64,000 nt of DNA from NCBI RefSeq assembly GCF_015477775.1, contig NZ_JADLQO010000001.1:372001-436000 (forward strand), read 5' to 3'. The position numbers and the translations under genes were made by a program. The notes beneath the pieces are model-generated. The model worked only from the letters and a program-made list of their open reading frames with translations. It did not search any database and was not told where the DNA came from. This DNA comes from Nocardia abscessus. Lineage in GTDB: Bacteria; Actinomycetota; Actinomycetes; Mycobacteriales; Mycobacteriaceae. Numbering within the stretch: position 1 is the stretch's first letter; each line of letters starts with the position of its first letter. Positions 36,959-44,917 of this stretch are shown one piece after another.

Positions 36959-38187
36959 CAGAGCCCCAATGCTGCTTTGGCGAGGATGTTTCGCTGAATC
37001 TCGTTGCTGCCCGCGTAGATCGAGCCCGCTCGGTCGTTGAAGTACCGCAGCGGAGCGACGGCCTGCCAGTCCGCGCCACTGTGATAACCGTCGGCAGGCG
37101 GTGTGAACTGGGCGATCGGCCCGCCCGGCATCGTGACGTGCGGCTGATAGACGCGACCGCTCGGACCCGCGGCCTCGAGCGCCAGTTCGGTGAGCTTCTG
37201 GCTTAGTTCGGTCGCGAGAATCTTGAGCATGGACGACGCCGGTCCGGCGTTCTTGCCCTGCGCCATCGCGGAAATCGTGCGGAACTCCAGGATTTCCAGG
37301 ACCTCGGTGCGAATCCGCAGGTCCGCCAGCTTCGCCGCGAACGTGCGGTCGTCGAGCAGCGGAGTGCCGTCCGGTCCCGGCTGCTGCGCCGCAGCGGTCG
37401 CGATGTCCTGGGCCATGACCTGTAGCCACGGGGCCGCCGCGCCGCCGCGCTCGTGCACCAGCAAATACTTCGCGACGGTCCACCCGTCATCGATCCGACC
37501 GAGCACGTTGGCCTTGGGCACCCGCACGTTGTCGAAGAAGACCTGGTTCTGCACCTGCTCGCCCGAGGTCATCACCAGCGGCCGGATCTCGATGCCCGGG
37601 GAGGTCATGTCGATCAGGAGGAACGTGATGCCCTGCTGTTTCTTGCCGGTGCGCGAGGTGCGCACGAGACAGAAGATCCAATTCGCCTCGGTGGCGTGGG
37701 TGGTCCAGATCTTGCTGCCGGTGCACACGAAGTCCTCGCCGTCGTCGACGGCGGCCATGGTGAGCGCGGCAAGGTCCGATCCGGCCTCCGGCTCGGAGTA
37801 GCCCTGGCAGAAGAAGACCTCGCCGGTGAGGATGCGCGGCAGATAGAACGCCTTCTGCTCCTCGGTGCCGAACGCGATGATCGCGGGCGCCACCATCTTG
37901 ATGCCCATCGGCGACAGTGCGGGCGCGCCTGCCAGCGCCGATTCCCGCTGGAAGATGTAGTGCTGGGTCAGGCTCCAGTCGCATCCGCCGTGTTCCACCG
38001 GCCACGCGGGCGCCGCCCAGCCGCGCTCGTGCAGGATCTGCTGCCATTCCGTGCTCGCCTCGTGGTCGGGATACACGCTCGTCGCCAAGCGCCCGGCCCG
38101 CCGCAATTCCGGCGTCAGCTTCGCGGCGAGGAACTCACGCACCTCGTCCCGGAACGCCAGATCCCCCGCTGACCAGTCGTATTCCAT
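36958..38187 (-). CDS. Acyl-CoA dehydrogenase (FadE type), first subunit
   Basis: 409 residues: MEYDWSAGDLAFRDEVREFL, FFCQGYSEPEAGSDLAALTM (FAD/substrate loop), KIWTTHATEANWIFCLVRT and the C-terminal RAGSIYAGSNEIQRNILAKA, which holds the Arg/Glu region typical of the family. FAD-dependent alpha,beta-desaturation of an acyl-CoA. Co-translated with the shorter dehydrogenase immediately downstream, so a heteromer is likely. No CoA ligase or hydratase lies next to it in this window. Confidence 0.87.
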   Translation of the reverse strand: MEYDWSAGDLAFRDEVREFLAAKLTPELRRAGRLATSVYPDHEASTEWQQILHERGWAAPAWPVEHGGCDWSLTQHYIFQRESALAGAPALSPMGIKMVAPAIIAFGTEEQKAFYLPRILTGEVFFCQGYSEPEAGSDLAALTMAAVDDGEDFVCTGSKIWTTHATEANWIFCLVRTSRTGKKQQGITFLLIDMTSPGIEIRPLVMTSGEQVQNQVFFDNVRVPKANVLGRIDDGWTVAKYLLVHERGGAAAPWLQVMAQDIATAAAQQPGPDGTPLLDDRTFAAKLADLRIRTEVLEILEFRTISAMAQGKNAGPASSMLKILATELSQKLTELALEAAGPSGRVYQPHVTMPGGPIAQFTPPADGYHSGADWQAVAPLRYFNDRAGSIYAGSNEIQRNILAKAALGL

Positions 38188-38387
38188 CTGCCCTCCCAGA
38201 GGGTGTGCACCGTTGCTTCGATGGCGAACATCCCGCCACCACGAGACAGAATGTACGGCCGCTTCTCTCAGCGAGTCAAACTGACGTCATGCGCCCGCAG
38301 ATCCTCGGCCTGCTGCGACCGGCGCTCCCGACAGCCGGACCCGCATCACGGACCCGGCTACCGGCCGGCACACGTCGAGCGGACCGC

Positions 38388-38927
38388 TCAGCAGTCCTCG
38401 AAGAAGGCTTTCGCGTAGCCCACGGATTGGTAGGCGTAGTCGTAGGCCCAGCGGGGGATGGAGAGGTTGGGTTCTGGGTCGGCGAAGAGGAGCTCTCCGT
38501 CCCAGCACTTGCGCAGGATGTAGCGGGCTCGGGAGATATGGGGAGTGAAGGTGACGACGATGACTCGGCGCCAATTGTGGGCGCGGGCGAGGCGGGCGAG
38601 TTCGCGGCCCTCGCCTCGGGTGGTGCGCGGGGACGGGTCGAAGCACAGGACCTCGAAGCTGTAGCCGCCGTGACAGATGCGGTTCAGCATGGGGCTGTTC
38701 TCATAGGGGTTGGAGAACACCACCAGAGGCGCGTACCCGTCGTGCGCCAGCCGCAGGCCCAGTTGTTCGCGTCCGTCGTGCGCCCCGCCCAGGACGAGAA
38801 CGGCGTCCGCTGGCGCGGGCGGCTCGGTCCGCGGACGCACATAGACCGGCCACAGCGCGATCGTGGCGACGACGACCGCCAGACCGGCGCCGAGCGCGGT
38901 CAGAGCCCACCGATGACGTCGCACCAC
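38388..38927 (-). CDS. YdcF-family (DUF218) membrane protein
   Basis: About 179 residues from a GTG at 38927. One N-terminal membrane helix (WALTALGAGLAVVVATIALW) is followed by the DUF218/YdcF core: ADAVLVLGGAHDGREQLGLR, PLVVFSNPYENSP, CFDPSPRTTRGEGRELARLA and VIVVTFTPHISRARYILRKC. YdcF-like proteins have been linked to envelope polysaccharide metabolism, but biochemical function is uncertain. The start is not certain; ATGs at 38996 and 39002 are in frame. Divergent from UDP-glucose dehydrogenase. Confidence 0.75.
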   Translation of the reverse strand: MVRRHRWALTALGAGLAVVVATIALWPVYVRPRTEPPAPADAVLVLGGAHDGREQLGLRLAHDGYAPLVVFSNPYENSPMLNRICHGGYSFEVLCFDPSPRTTRGEGRELARLARAHNWRRVIVVTFTPHISRARYILRKCWDGELLFADPEPNLSIPRWAYDYAYQSVGYAKAFFEDC

Positions 38928-39068
38928 GCCGATGCTAGCCGGGCGCCACGAACATTCCGCCAGGTCAGCACGCCCGCTCCGGCTATGTCGCCGCATGTAC
39001 ATCTGCTGTTGCCCGGACCCTTGCCTCGCTGACGTGGCGTGGCCATCGGCGGGGCTTACCAATCGATC

Positions 39069-40391
39069 ATGCGATGCACAGTCTTCGGAACCGGGTATCT
39101 CGGGGCCACGCACGCGGCGTGCATGGCCGAACTCGGGCACGACGTCATCGGGGTGGACGTGGACCCGGGCAAGGTCGCGAAGCTGTCCGACGGAGTGGTG
39201 CCGTTCTACGAACCGGGCCTCGAGGATGTGCTGCGTCGCAACCTCGATGCGGGCAGGTTGCGGTTCACCACCTCCTACGCCGAGGCGGCCGCACACGCGG
39301 ACGTGCACTTCCTCGGTGTGGGCACTCCACAGAAGAAGGGCGAGTACGCCGCCGACCTGAAGTACGTGCACGCGGTGGTGGATACGCTCGCCCCGCTGCT
39401 GGAGCGTCCCTCGGTGATCATCGGCAAGTCGACGGTTCCGGTGGGCACGGCGGCCGCGCTCGGAACCCGAGCTCGCGCGCTCAGTTCCACCGATGTCGAG
39501 GTGGCCTGGAATCCGGAGTTCCTCCGGGAAGGCTTCGCGGTCAAGGACACCTTGCGGCCGGACCGGCTGGTCCTCGGGGTCGACCGCGAGCGCGCGGCCG
39601 CCGGATGGGTCGAGGATCTGGTGCGCGAGATCTACGCCGATCTCATCGCCGCCGAGGTCCCGTTCCTGCTGACCGACCTGGCCACAGCCGAATTGGTGAA
39701 AGTCTCCGCCAATGCTTTTCTGGCGACCAAGATTTCGTTCATCAACGCGGTGTCGGAGGTGTGCGAGGCCACCGGCGCCGACGTGACCATGCTGGCCGAC
39801 GCCCTCGGCTACGACGCCCGGATCGGCCGCCGATTCCTGAACGCGGGACTGGGTTTCGGCGGCGGATGTCTGCCCAAGGACATCCGCGCTTTCATGGCCC
39901 GCTCCGGCGAACTCGGCGCCGACCACGCCGTCGCCTTCCTGCGCGAGGTGGACAACATCAATATGCGCCGCCGGGCGAAGGTGGTGGACATGGCCGCGCG
40001 CGCCTGCGGAGGCTCGCTGCTCGGGGCCAACGTCGCGGTGCTCGGCGCGGCGTTCAAACCGGAATCCGACGACGTCCGCGACTCCCCCGCCTTGAATGTG
40101 GCAGGCATGATCCAGCTGCACGGGGCAGTGGTGACCGTGTACGACCCCAAGGCGCTGGAGAATTCGCGCCGGGTGTTCCCCACCCTGAACTACGCGACCT
40201 CGGTCGCCGAGGCGTGTGAGCGCGCCGACGTGGTGCTCGTCCTCACCGAGTGGGACGAATTCACCGCCCTGCGCCCCCAAGACCTGGACCGCGTGGTGCG
40301 CGCCCGCTCGATCATCGACGGCCGGAACTGTCTCAATCGTGCCACTTGGAGAGCAGCCGGATGGGTGTACGCGGGACTCGGCACACCGTAG
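39069..40391 (+). CDS. udgA: UDP-glucose 6-dehydrogenase
   Basis: 440 residues. N-terminal Rossmann motif GTGYLGATHAACMAELGHDV, GKSTVPVGTAAAL, the WNPEFLREGFAVKDTLRPDR signature, and the catalytic-cysteine segment GLGFGGGCLPKDIRAF. The C-terminal NAD-binding half has AAFKPESDDVRDSPALNV. It oxidises UDP-glucose to UDP-glucuronate for envelope polysaccharide or glycolipid synthesis. The ATG at 39069 places the glycine-rich motif at the proper distance from the N-terminus; the upstream in-frame ATG is not needed. Confidence 0.93.
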   Translation: MRCTVFGTGYLGATHAACMAELGHDVIGVDVDPGKVAKLSDGVVPFYEPGLEDVLRRNLDAGRLRFTTSYAEAAAHADVHFLGVGTPQKKGEYAADLKYVHAVVDTLAPLLERPSVIIGKSTVPVGTAAALGTRARALSSTDVEVAWNPEFLREGFAVKDTLRPDRLVLGVDRERAAAGWVEDLVREIYADLIAAEVPFLLTDLATAELVKVSANAFLATKISFINAVSEVCEATGADVTMLADALGYDARIGRRFLNAGLGFGGGCLPKDIRAFMARSGELGADHAVAFLREVDNINMRRRAKVVDMAARACGGSLLGANVAVLGAAFKPESDDVRDSPALNVAGMIQLHGAVVTVYDPKALENSRRVFPTLNYATSVAEACERADVVLVLTEWDEFTALRPQDLDRVVRARSIIDGRNCLNRATWRAAGWVYAGLGTP

Positions 40392-40541
40392 AGTTGCGGA
40401 GCGAGGCGGGCTACTGCCAGACAGACGACCAGTCCGCCTTAAGCACAGCTGATCGCCGACGGTAGGGTCCGTCCAGCGGGTCTCCGCCGACGGAGGGCGC
40501 AGGCTCGCATGTCGTGAAGTGTGAAACGAGATGGGCAGCTG

Positions 40542-41849
40542 ATGAGTTCGGTACTGGGAGTTTCGGTGGGGGCCGGCGCTGTCCGTATGGCGCGACCACA
40601 CGCCGGTAACCCCCACGGGCATGTCTCCCCGCATTCCTTCGATCTGCAGGCCATTCCTATCGTCGACCAGAGTGTGGAAGAAGTGGCTGCCGAAGCCATC
40701 GGAGTCACCCTGGAAGCCACGCCGGGGATCGGCGCCACCGCGATCGCGTACCGCAGTGAGCAGCACGCTCGCGCCATTCGCGCGGCCTTGGCCCGCCAGC
40801 AGGTGACCAATTACGAACTCGTACCCGAAGTCGCGGCCGCACTCGAGTTCGCGCAGGCCACGGGCGATATCCGGGGTATCTCGTCGCTGGTCGTCTATGA
40901 CCTCGGCAGCTCGGGCCTGACGGTGAGCGTGGTCGACACGCAGACTCGTGAAGTACGGCACAGTGAGCGCACCAGCGACATCAGCGGTGACTATCTCGAT
41001 TCGTTGATTCGTGAGCAGCAGATCGCGTCGGGGCGGATCGCCCACCCCCCGAACGCCGCGGGCCTGGCCGCCCTGGACGCGTTGTGCCGGGAAGCCAAGG
41101 AACAGCTGACCACCAACACCGCGGTGGCGCTGCCCAGCGAGCAGGGGTTGGTCCTGCTGGCGCAGGAGAACTTCGAATCGCTCATCATGCTGGCGATCGA
41201 GTCGTCGGCGCGGATGGCGCGTGACGTGATCGTGCGCTCGGACCGCCCGGTGCACGGCGTGCTCGCCATCGGCGGCTGCGCCCGGATCCCGTTGGTGGCC
41301 AAGGTGCTCGAACGCTGGATGGGCGTGCCGGTGGTCGTGCCGGACAGCCCCGAAACCGTGATGGCGCGCGGCGCCGCCCTGTTGGCCAGACCGGTCCGTA
41401 AAGAGGCCCCGGCCGCGAGCGCCGCGATGGACGACGATCTGTCGCCCGCATGGTTGTCGGCGCCCGCGCAAAGCGGCAAACGTGAGATCAGCGGCGCCGT
41501 GCTGACGGTCAGCGCGCTGGCCGTGGTCGCCGCGATCGGGCTCGGCCTCGGCTACGGACCGCAGGTGCTGGAACGAGATTCGCACACCAGCGAGGGCTCG
41601 CCGTCGTTATCGCCGACCACCACGCCGCGCACGACCAGCCTGGATCCGCAGATCGCGGTCGCGCCCGGCACGACGGAGTCGCCCGCGCACGAGTCGGTCG
41701 CCGCGCCGCCGCCGAACCGGCGGCAGACCACCAGCGAGACGCCGCCGCCCCCCGGCCCGAACACCATTGTGGTGCCCGGCCTCCCGCCGATCGTGGTTCC
41801 CACGATCCCGCCGGAAGTCTTCCCCTTCCCCCCGCCGCCGCCACGCTGA
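40542..41849 (+). CDS. Membrane-anchored Hsp70-like protein with Pro-rich tail (paralogue 3)
   Basis: 435 residues. A reduced Hsp70/actin-like domain (1 to about 295) retains LVPEVAAALEFAQ, VVYDLGSSGLTVSVVDTQT (phosphate-2), DALCREAKEQLTTNTAV and LAIGGCARIPLVAKVLERWM (adenosine region). The phosphate-1 loop is degenerate (GVSVGAGAVRM, Ser8 where DnaK has Asp). One membrane helix (about 317-338) precedes a roughly 95-residue Pro/Thr tail ending PPEVFPFPPPPPR. This is the same plan as the proteins at 20315 and 24712, but here there is no LuxR or dynamin gene beside it. It lies 150 bases after the UDP-glucose dehydrogenase gene. Confidence 0.8.
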   Translation: MSSVLGVSVGAGAVRMARPHAGNPHGHVSPHSFDLQAIPIVDQSVEEVAAEAIGVTLEATPGIGATAIAYRSEQHARAIRAALARQQVTNYELVPEVAAALEFAQATGDIRGISSLVVYDLGSSGLTVSVVDTQTREVRHSERTSDISGDYLDSLIREQQIASGRIAHPPNAAGLAALDALCREAKEQLTTNTAVALPSEQGLVLLAQENFESLIMLAIESSARMARDVIVRSDRPVHGVLAIGGCARIPLVAKVLERWMGVPVVVPDSPETVMARGAALLARPVRKEAPAASAAMDDDLSPAWLSAPAQSGKREISGAVLTVSALAVVAAIGLGLGYGPQVLERDSHTSEGSPSLSPTTTPRTTSLDPQIAVAPGTTESPAHESVAAPPPNRRQTTSETPPPPGPNTIVVPGLPPIVVPTIPPEVFPFPPPPPR

Positions 41850-41892
41850 AGCCCGAGATGCCCAGGGGCGTCTCCCAGCGTCACGACCGAAC

Positions 41893-43170
41893 TCAGACCC
41901 TGGCGTGCCGGGCGCGGCGCGGAGGCGGGGGCGGACTCGATTCCTTGGCCTTGAACGGGCGGGCCAGCAGCACCGCGATGCCGGTGGTCAACGGCACCGA
42001 CAGGGCCAGCGCGATGCCGCCGACCGCCGAGCGCGTGATCTCGATGGCCACCGCGTCGCCGGTCAGCACGTCGCGGATGGACCGTCCCGCCACGCTGAAC
42101 AGCAGCAACAGCGGCAGCGCCCCACCGGCGTAGGCGAGCACCAGGGTGTAGACGGTGCTGGCGATGTGGTCGCGCCCGACGCGCATGGCGGCGGCGAAGA
42201 CTTCGCGCCGCGAGGCCGACTCGTCGAGGGCGGCCAGTTCGAACGCGGCCGACGCCTGGGTGATCGTGACGTCGTTGAGCACGCCGAGCGAACCGATGAT
42301 GAACCCGGCCAGCAACAGGCCGGTGATGCTGACGTGCTCGATATAGGTGGCGACGTTCGTGTTCTGTTCCTCGGAGAGCCCGGTGAGGCTCGTCATCTCG
42401 ATCGTGAGCCAGGACAGCACGGCGGCGAGCAGCATCGAGGTCAGCGTGCCGAGCAACGCCGAACTGGTGCGCAGATTCACCCCGTGCGCCAGGTACAGCA
42501 CCGCGTACAGGATCAGGGAGCCCGCGACCAACGCGACCGGGATCGCGGGTTTGCCGTCCAGCAAGGCGGGCAGCAGGAACAGCACCAGGACCGCGAAGGC
42601 GAACACCAGGCCAAGCAGCGCGCGGACGCCACGCCAGCGCGCCACCGCGATGATCACCACCACGAAGGCCACGACGATCAGCGTGAGCGGCAGCCCGCGC
42701 GAGTAGTCCTCGAACGAGTACATCGGCGTTCCGCTGGGATCGGTCTGGCGCACCAGCCGCAGCTCATCGCCCGCCTGCAGGTCGGGTTGTCCTGGGCCGG
42801 GGGCGATTTCCAGCAGAGTGTGGTTGCCCTTGTGCGGACCGGACTCGATCGCGATCACGCTGCGCTGACAGGTGTAGGCATTGGAGCGCGGCGGTTCGGG
42901 CTTGTCGACGAACACTTTGCCGAGCGACGCACTGCCGCACGGCCCGATGTCCTGCAGAATCACGGTGCCGGCCTCGGTCTGCACCGCGCCGCCGCCCGCG
43001 TTCTGCATCGGCAGCGGGATATCGACGTGCTGCTTGCTCGGCCACAGCGCGATCGCCGCGATGACGACGGCGACCCCGATCACGGTGAGTAGCCCGATGA
43101 CCACGCGCGCCGCGGTCGCGCCGATCGCGATCGGTCCCGAGTGATCGTGGTGATGATGGTGGTCGCTCAC
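41893..43170 (-). CDS. YibE/F-family membrane protein
   Basis: 425 residues. The first ten residues are His-rich (MSDHHHHHDHS). A membrane helix follows (VVIGLLTVIGVAVVIAAIAL), then an extracytoplasmic domain with a few cysteines, and about seven further helices of the YibE/F type (LTLIVVAFVVVIIAVARWRG, GLLLAGFIIGSLGVLNDVTI). The NDVTITQASAAFEL stretch is characteristic of the family. Function is unknown; transport has been suggested. The histidine run could bind metal but may be cytoplasmic. Encoded downstream of the 6C RNA on the same strand. Confidence 0.82.
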   Translation of the reverse strand: MSDHHHHHDHSGPIAIGATAARVVIGLLTVIGVAVVIAAIALWPSKQHVDIPLPMQNAGGGAVQTEAGTVILQDIGPCGSASLGKVFVDKPEPPRSNAYTCQRSVIAIESGPHKGNHTLLEIAPGPGQPDLQAGDELRLVRQTDPSGTPMYSFEDYSRGLPLTLIVVAFVVVIIAVARWRGVRALLGLVFAFAVLVLFLLPALLDGKPAIPVALVAGSLILYAVLYLAHGVNLRTSSALLGTLTSMLLAAVLSWLTIEMTSLTGLSEEQNTNVATYIEHVSITGLLLAGFIIGSLGVLNDVTITQASAAFELAALDESASRREVFAAAMRVGRDHIASTVYTLVLAYAGGALPLLLLFSVAGRSIRDVLTGDAVAIEITRSAVGGIALALSVPLTTGIAVLLARPFKAKESSPPPPPRRARHARV

Positions 43171-43304
43171 CGCGCTCCTACCTGTCTGATGTGTTTCCGC
43201 CCGGAGCGAGCCTAAAGGATTTCATTTTCAAGACCCGCGCGGCGGCTACCGAACACAGCGGATACACGGTCAGAGCGATCCGATCGCAAAAGAAACGGGA
43301 TTTG

Positions 43305-43436
43305 GAGGGGGCGGCGGAGAGCAGGGGGATGTCTCCGCCGCCCGCAGGGCAGGCGGCCCAGGGGGGTAGGCGGCCTAACCCAAGGCCGGATGTGCCCAGG
43401 GGGGGTAGGCAATCCGGCCGGGCACTCAAAGTGCCG
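43305..43436 (-). ncRNA. 6C small RNA (two C-loop hairpins plus terminator)
   Basis: On the minus strand two hairpins each carry GCC-TA-C(6 or 7)-TG-GGC. The first has outer stem GGCCGGAT / ATCCGGCC (43384-43391 with 43412-43419) and seven Cs. The second, at about 43351-43376, has six Cs. A perfect 12-bp terminator stem (43309-43320 with 43332-43343) follows. A TACAGT -10 box (43443-43448) puts the 5' end near 43436, and a GGCAC/GTGCC hairpin follows at 43421-43435. Paired hairpins with six or more loop cytosines ahead of a terminator define the actinobacterial 6C RNA (B11 in M. tuberculosis), which represses mRNAs through its C-rich loops. Confidence 0.85.
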
Positions 43437-43563
43437 AGGACCACTGTACACAAAAGTACTTCTTTTGCGCTAGTTAGTCGCCAAACCCGACAGATATCCG
43501 TACGCCGAGTTTGTTTCCGGGCCGGAAGCGGGGCGATTATATGGCCCGCAGGTTACCTTCCCA

Positions 43564-44817
43564 CTACTGGCGATAGCTGGCGAGGAAGTTGCCGAAGCGT
43601 TCGATGGCGACCGCGAGATCCCGCGCCCAGGGCAGGGTGACGATCCGGAGATGGTCGTGATTCGGCCAGTTGAAGCCGGTGCCCTGCACCATCAGAATCT
43701 TCTCTTGCAGCAGTAGATCCAGGATCAGCTTCGAGTCGTCGTGGATCTCGTACACGTTCGGATCCAGCTTCGGGAACGCGTACAGCGCGCCCTTCGGCTT
43801 CACACACGTCACTCCGGGGATCATGTTCAACCGCTCCCAGGCGACGTCGCGCTGTTCGAGCAACCTGCCGCCGGGCAGGATCAGATCCTCGATGCTCTGA
43901 TGACCGCCGAGGGCGACCTGAATCGCGTGCTGCGCGGGCACATTCGGACACAACCGCGACGAGGCGAGCAGGTCGATGCCCTCGAGGAAACCGGCCGCGT
44001 GTTCCTTGGGGCCGGTGATCGCCAGCCAGCCAGAGCGGTAGCCCGCGACGCGGTAGGCCTTGGACAGTCCGTTGAAGGTCAGGCACAGCAGGTCGGGCGC
44101 CACGGTGGCCAGCGAGATGTGCTTGGCGTCGTCGTAGAGGATCTTGTCGTAGATCTCGTCGGCGAGCAGCAGCAGCTGATGTTTGCGCGCCAGGTCGGCG
44201 AGTTGCTGAAGCACTTCGGCCGAGTACACCGCGCCGGTGGGGTTGTTCGGGTTGATCACCAGCAACGCTTTGGTCTTGTCGGTGATCTTCGATTCGATGT
44301 CGGCGATATCGGGCTGCCAGCCGTTGGCCTCGTCACACAGGTAGTGCACGGGAGTACCGCCCGCCAGGCTGGTCATGGCGGTCCACAGCGGGTAGTCCGG
44401 CGCCGGGATCAGCACCTCGTCCCCGTTGTCCAGCAGGGCCTGCATGGTGATGGTGATCAGCTCGGAGACGCCGTTGCCGAGGTAGACGCCGTCCACGTCG
44501 AGCTCGGGGAAGCCAGGAACGAGTTCGTAGCGGGTGACGATCGCGCGCCGCGCCGAGAGGATGCCCTTGGACTCGGAGTAGCCCTGGGCGTACGGGAGCG
44601 CCGCGATGATGTCGCGCATGATCACGTCCGGCGCCTCGAACCCGAACGGCGCGGGATTGCCGATATTCAACTTGAGGATGCGGTGGCCCTCGGCTTCCAG
44701 CCGTGCCGCGTGCGCGTGTACCGGTCCACGGATCTCGTAGACGACGTTCTGCAACTTCGTGGACTGCTCCAGAACACGCGGGGGGCGGTGCGGATGATGA
44801 GGACTCACCCGTCCCAT
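43564..44817 (-). CDS. aspC: Pyridoxal-phosphate aminotransferase (AspC/AlaT type, Rv0337c-like)
   Basis: 417 residues, fold type I aminotransferase. Conserved blocks: QNVVYEIRGPVHAHAARLEA, LKLNIGNPAPFGFEAPDVIM, YLGNGVSELITITMQALLD, VINPNNPTGAVYS, ADEIYDKILYDD and FNGLSKAYRVAGYR with the PLP lysine. The near-verbatim match of several blocks to Rv0337c as I recall it supports an alanine/aspartate aminotransferase. I start at the ATG at 44817; an upstream in-frame ATG (44880) would add a non-conserved 21 residues. Confidence 0.9.
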   Translation of the reverse strand: MGRVSPHHPHRPPRVLEQSTKLQNVVYEIRGPVHAHAARLEAEGHRILKLNIGNPAPFGFEAPDVIMRDIIAALPYAQGYSESKGILSARRAIVTRYELVPGFPELDVDGVYLGNGVSELITITMQALLDNGDEVLIPAPDYPLWTAMTSLAGGTPVHYLCDEANGWQPDIADIESKITDKTKALLVINPNNPTGAVYSAEVLQQLADLARKHQLLLLADEIYDKILYDDAKHISLATVAPDLLCLTFNGLSKAYRVAGYRSGWLAITGPKEHAAGFLEGIDLLASSRLCPNVPAQHAIQVALGGHQSIEDLILPGGRLLEQRDVAWERLNMIPGVTCVKPKGALYAFPKLDPNVYEIHDDSKLILDLLLQEKILMVQGTGFNWPNHDHLRIVTLPWARDLAVAIERFGNFLASYRQ

Positions 44818-44917
44818 GGTGCCATCCGTCGCAACCGGATAAATCGCGTGTCCGAGCTCGTCACCGAGGCTCGTGCCCACTACGGCGGCTGCGGCGTCGC
44901 CAGGTGTGACGCGTCAC

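Noticed and set aside
36959..37483. N-terminal extension of the second acyl-CoA dehydrogenase.
   Set aside because: The extension overlaps the first dehydrogenase in another frame and has no homology; the family start is MDFTLTDEQ at 36958.
38947..41585. A long minus-strand frame running from the YdcF gene across UDP-glucose dehydrogenase and into the Hsp70-like gene.
   Set aside because: Only its last ~180 codons (the YdcF domain) match a family; the rest is antisense to two well-supported plus-strand genes.
43221..43230. TTCATTTTCA as a Zur box before yibE/F.
   Set aside because: Only one half of the Zur consensus is present; the other half-site does not match.
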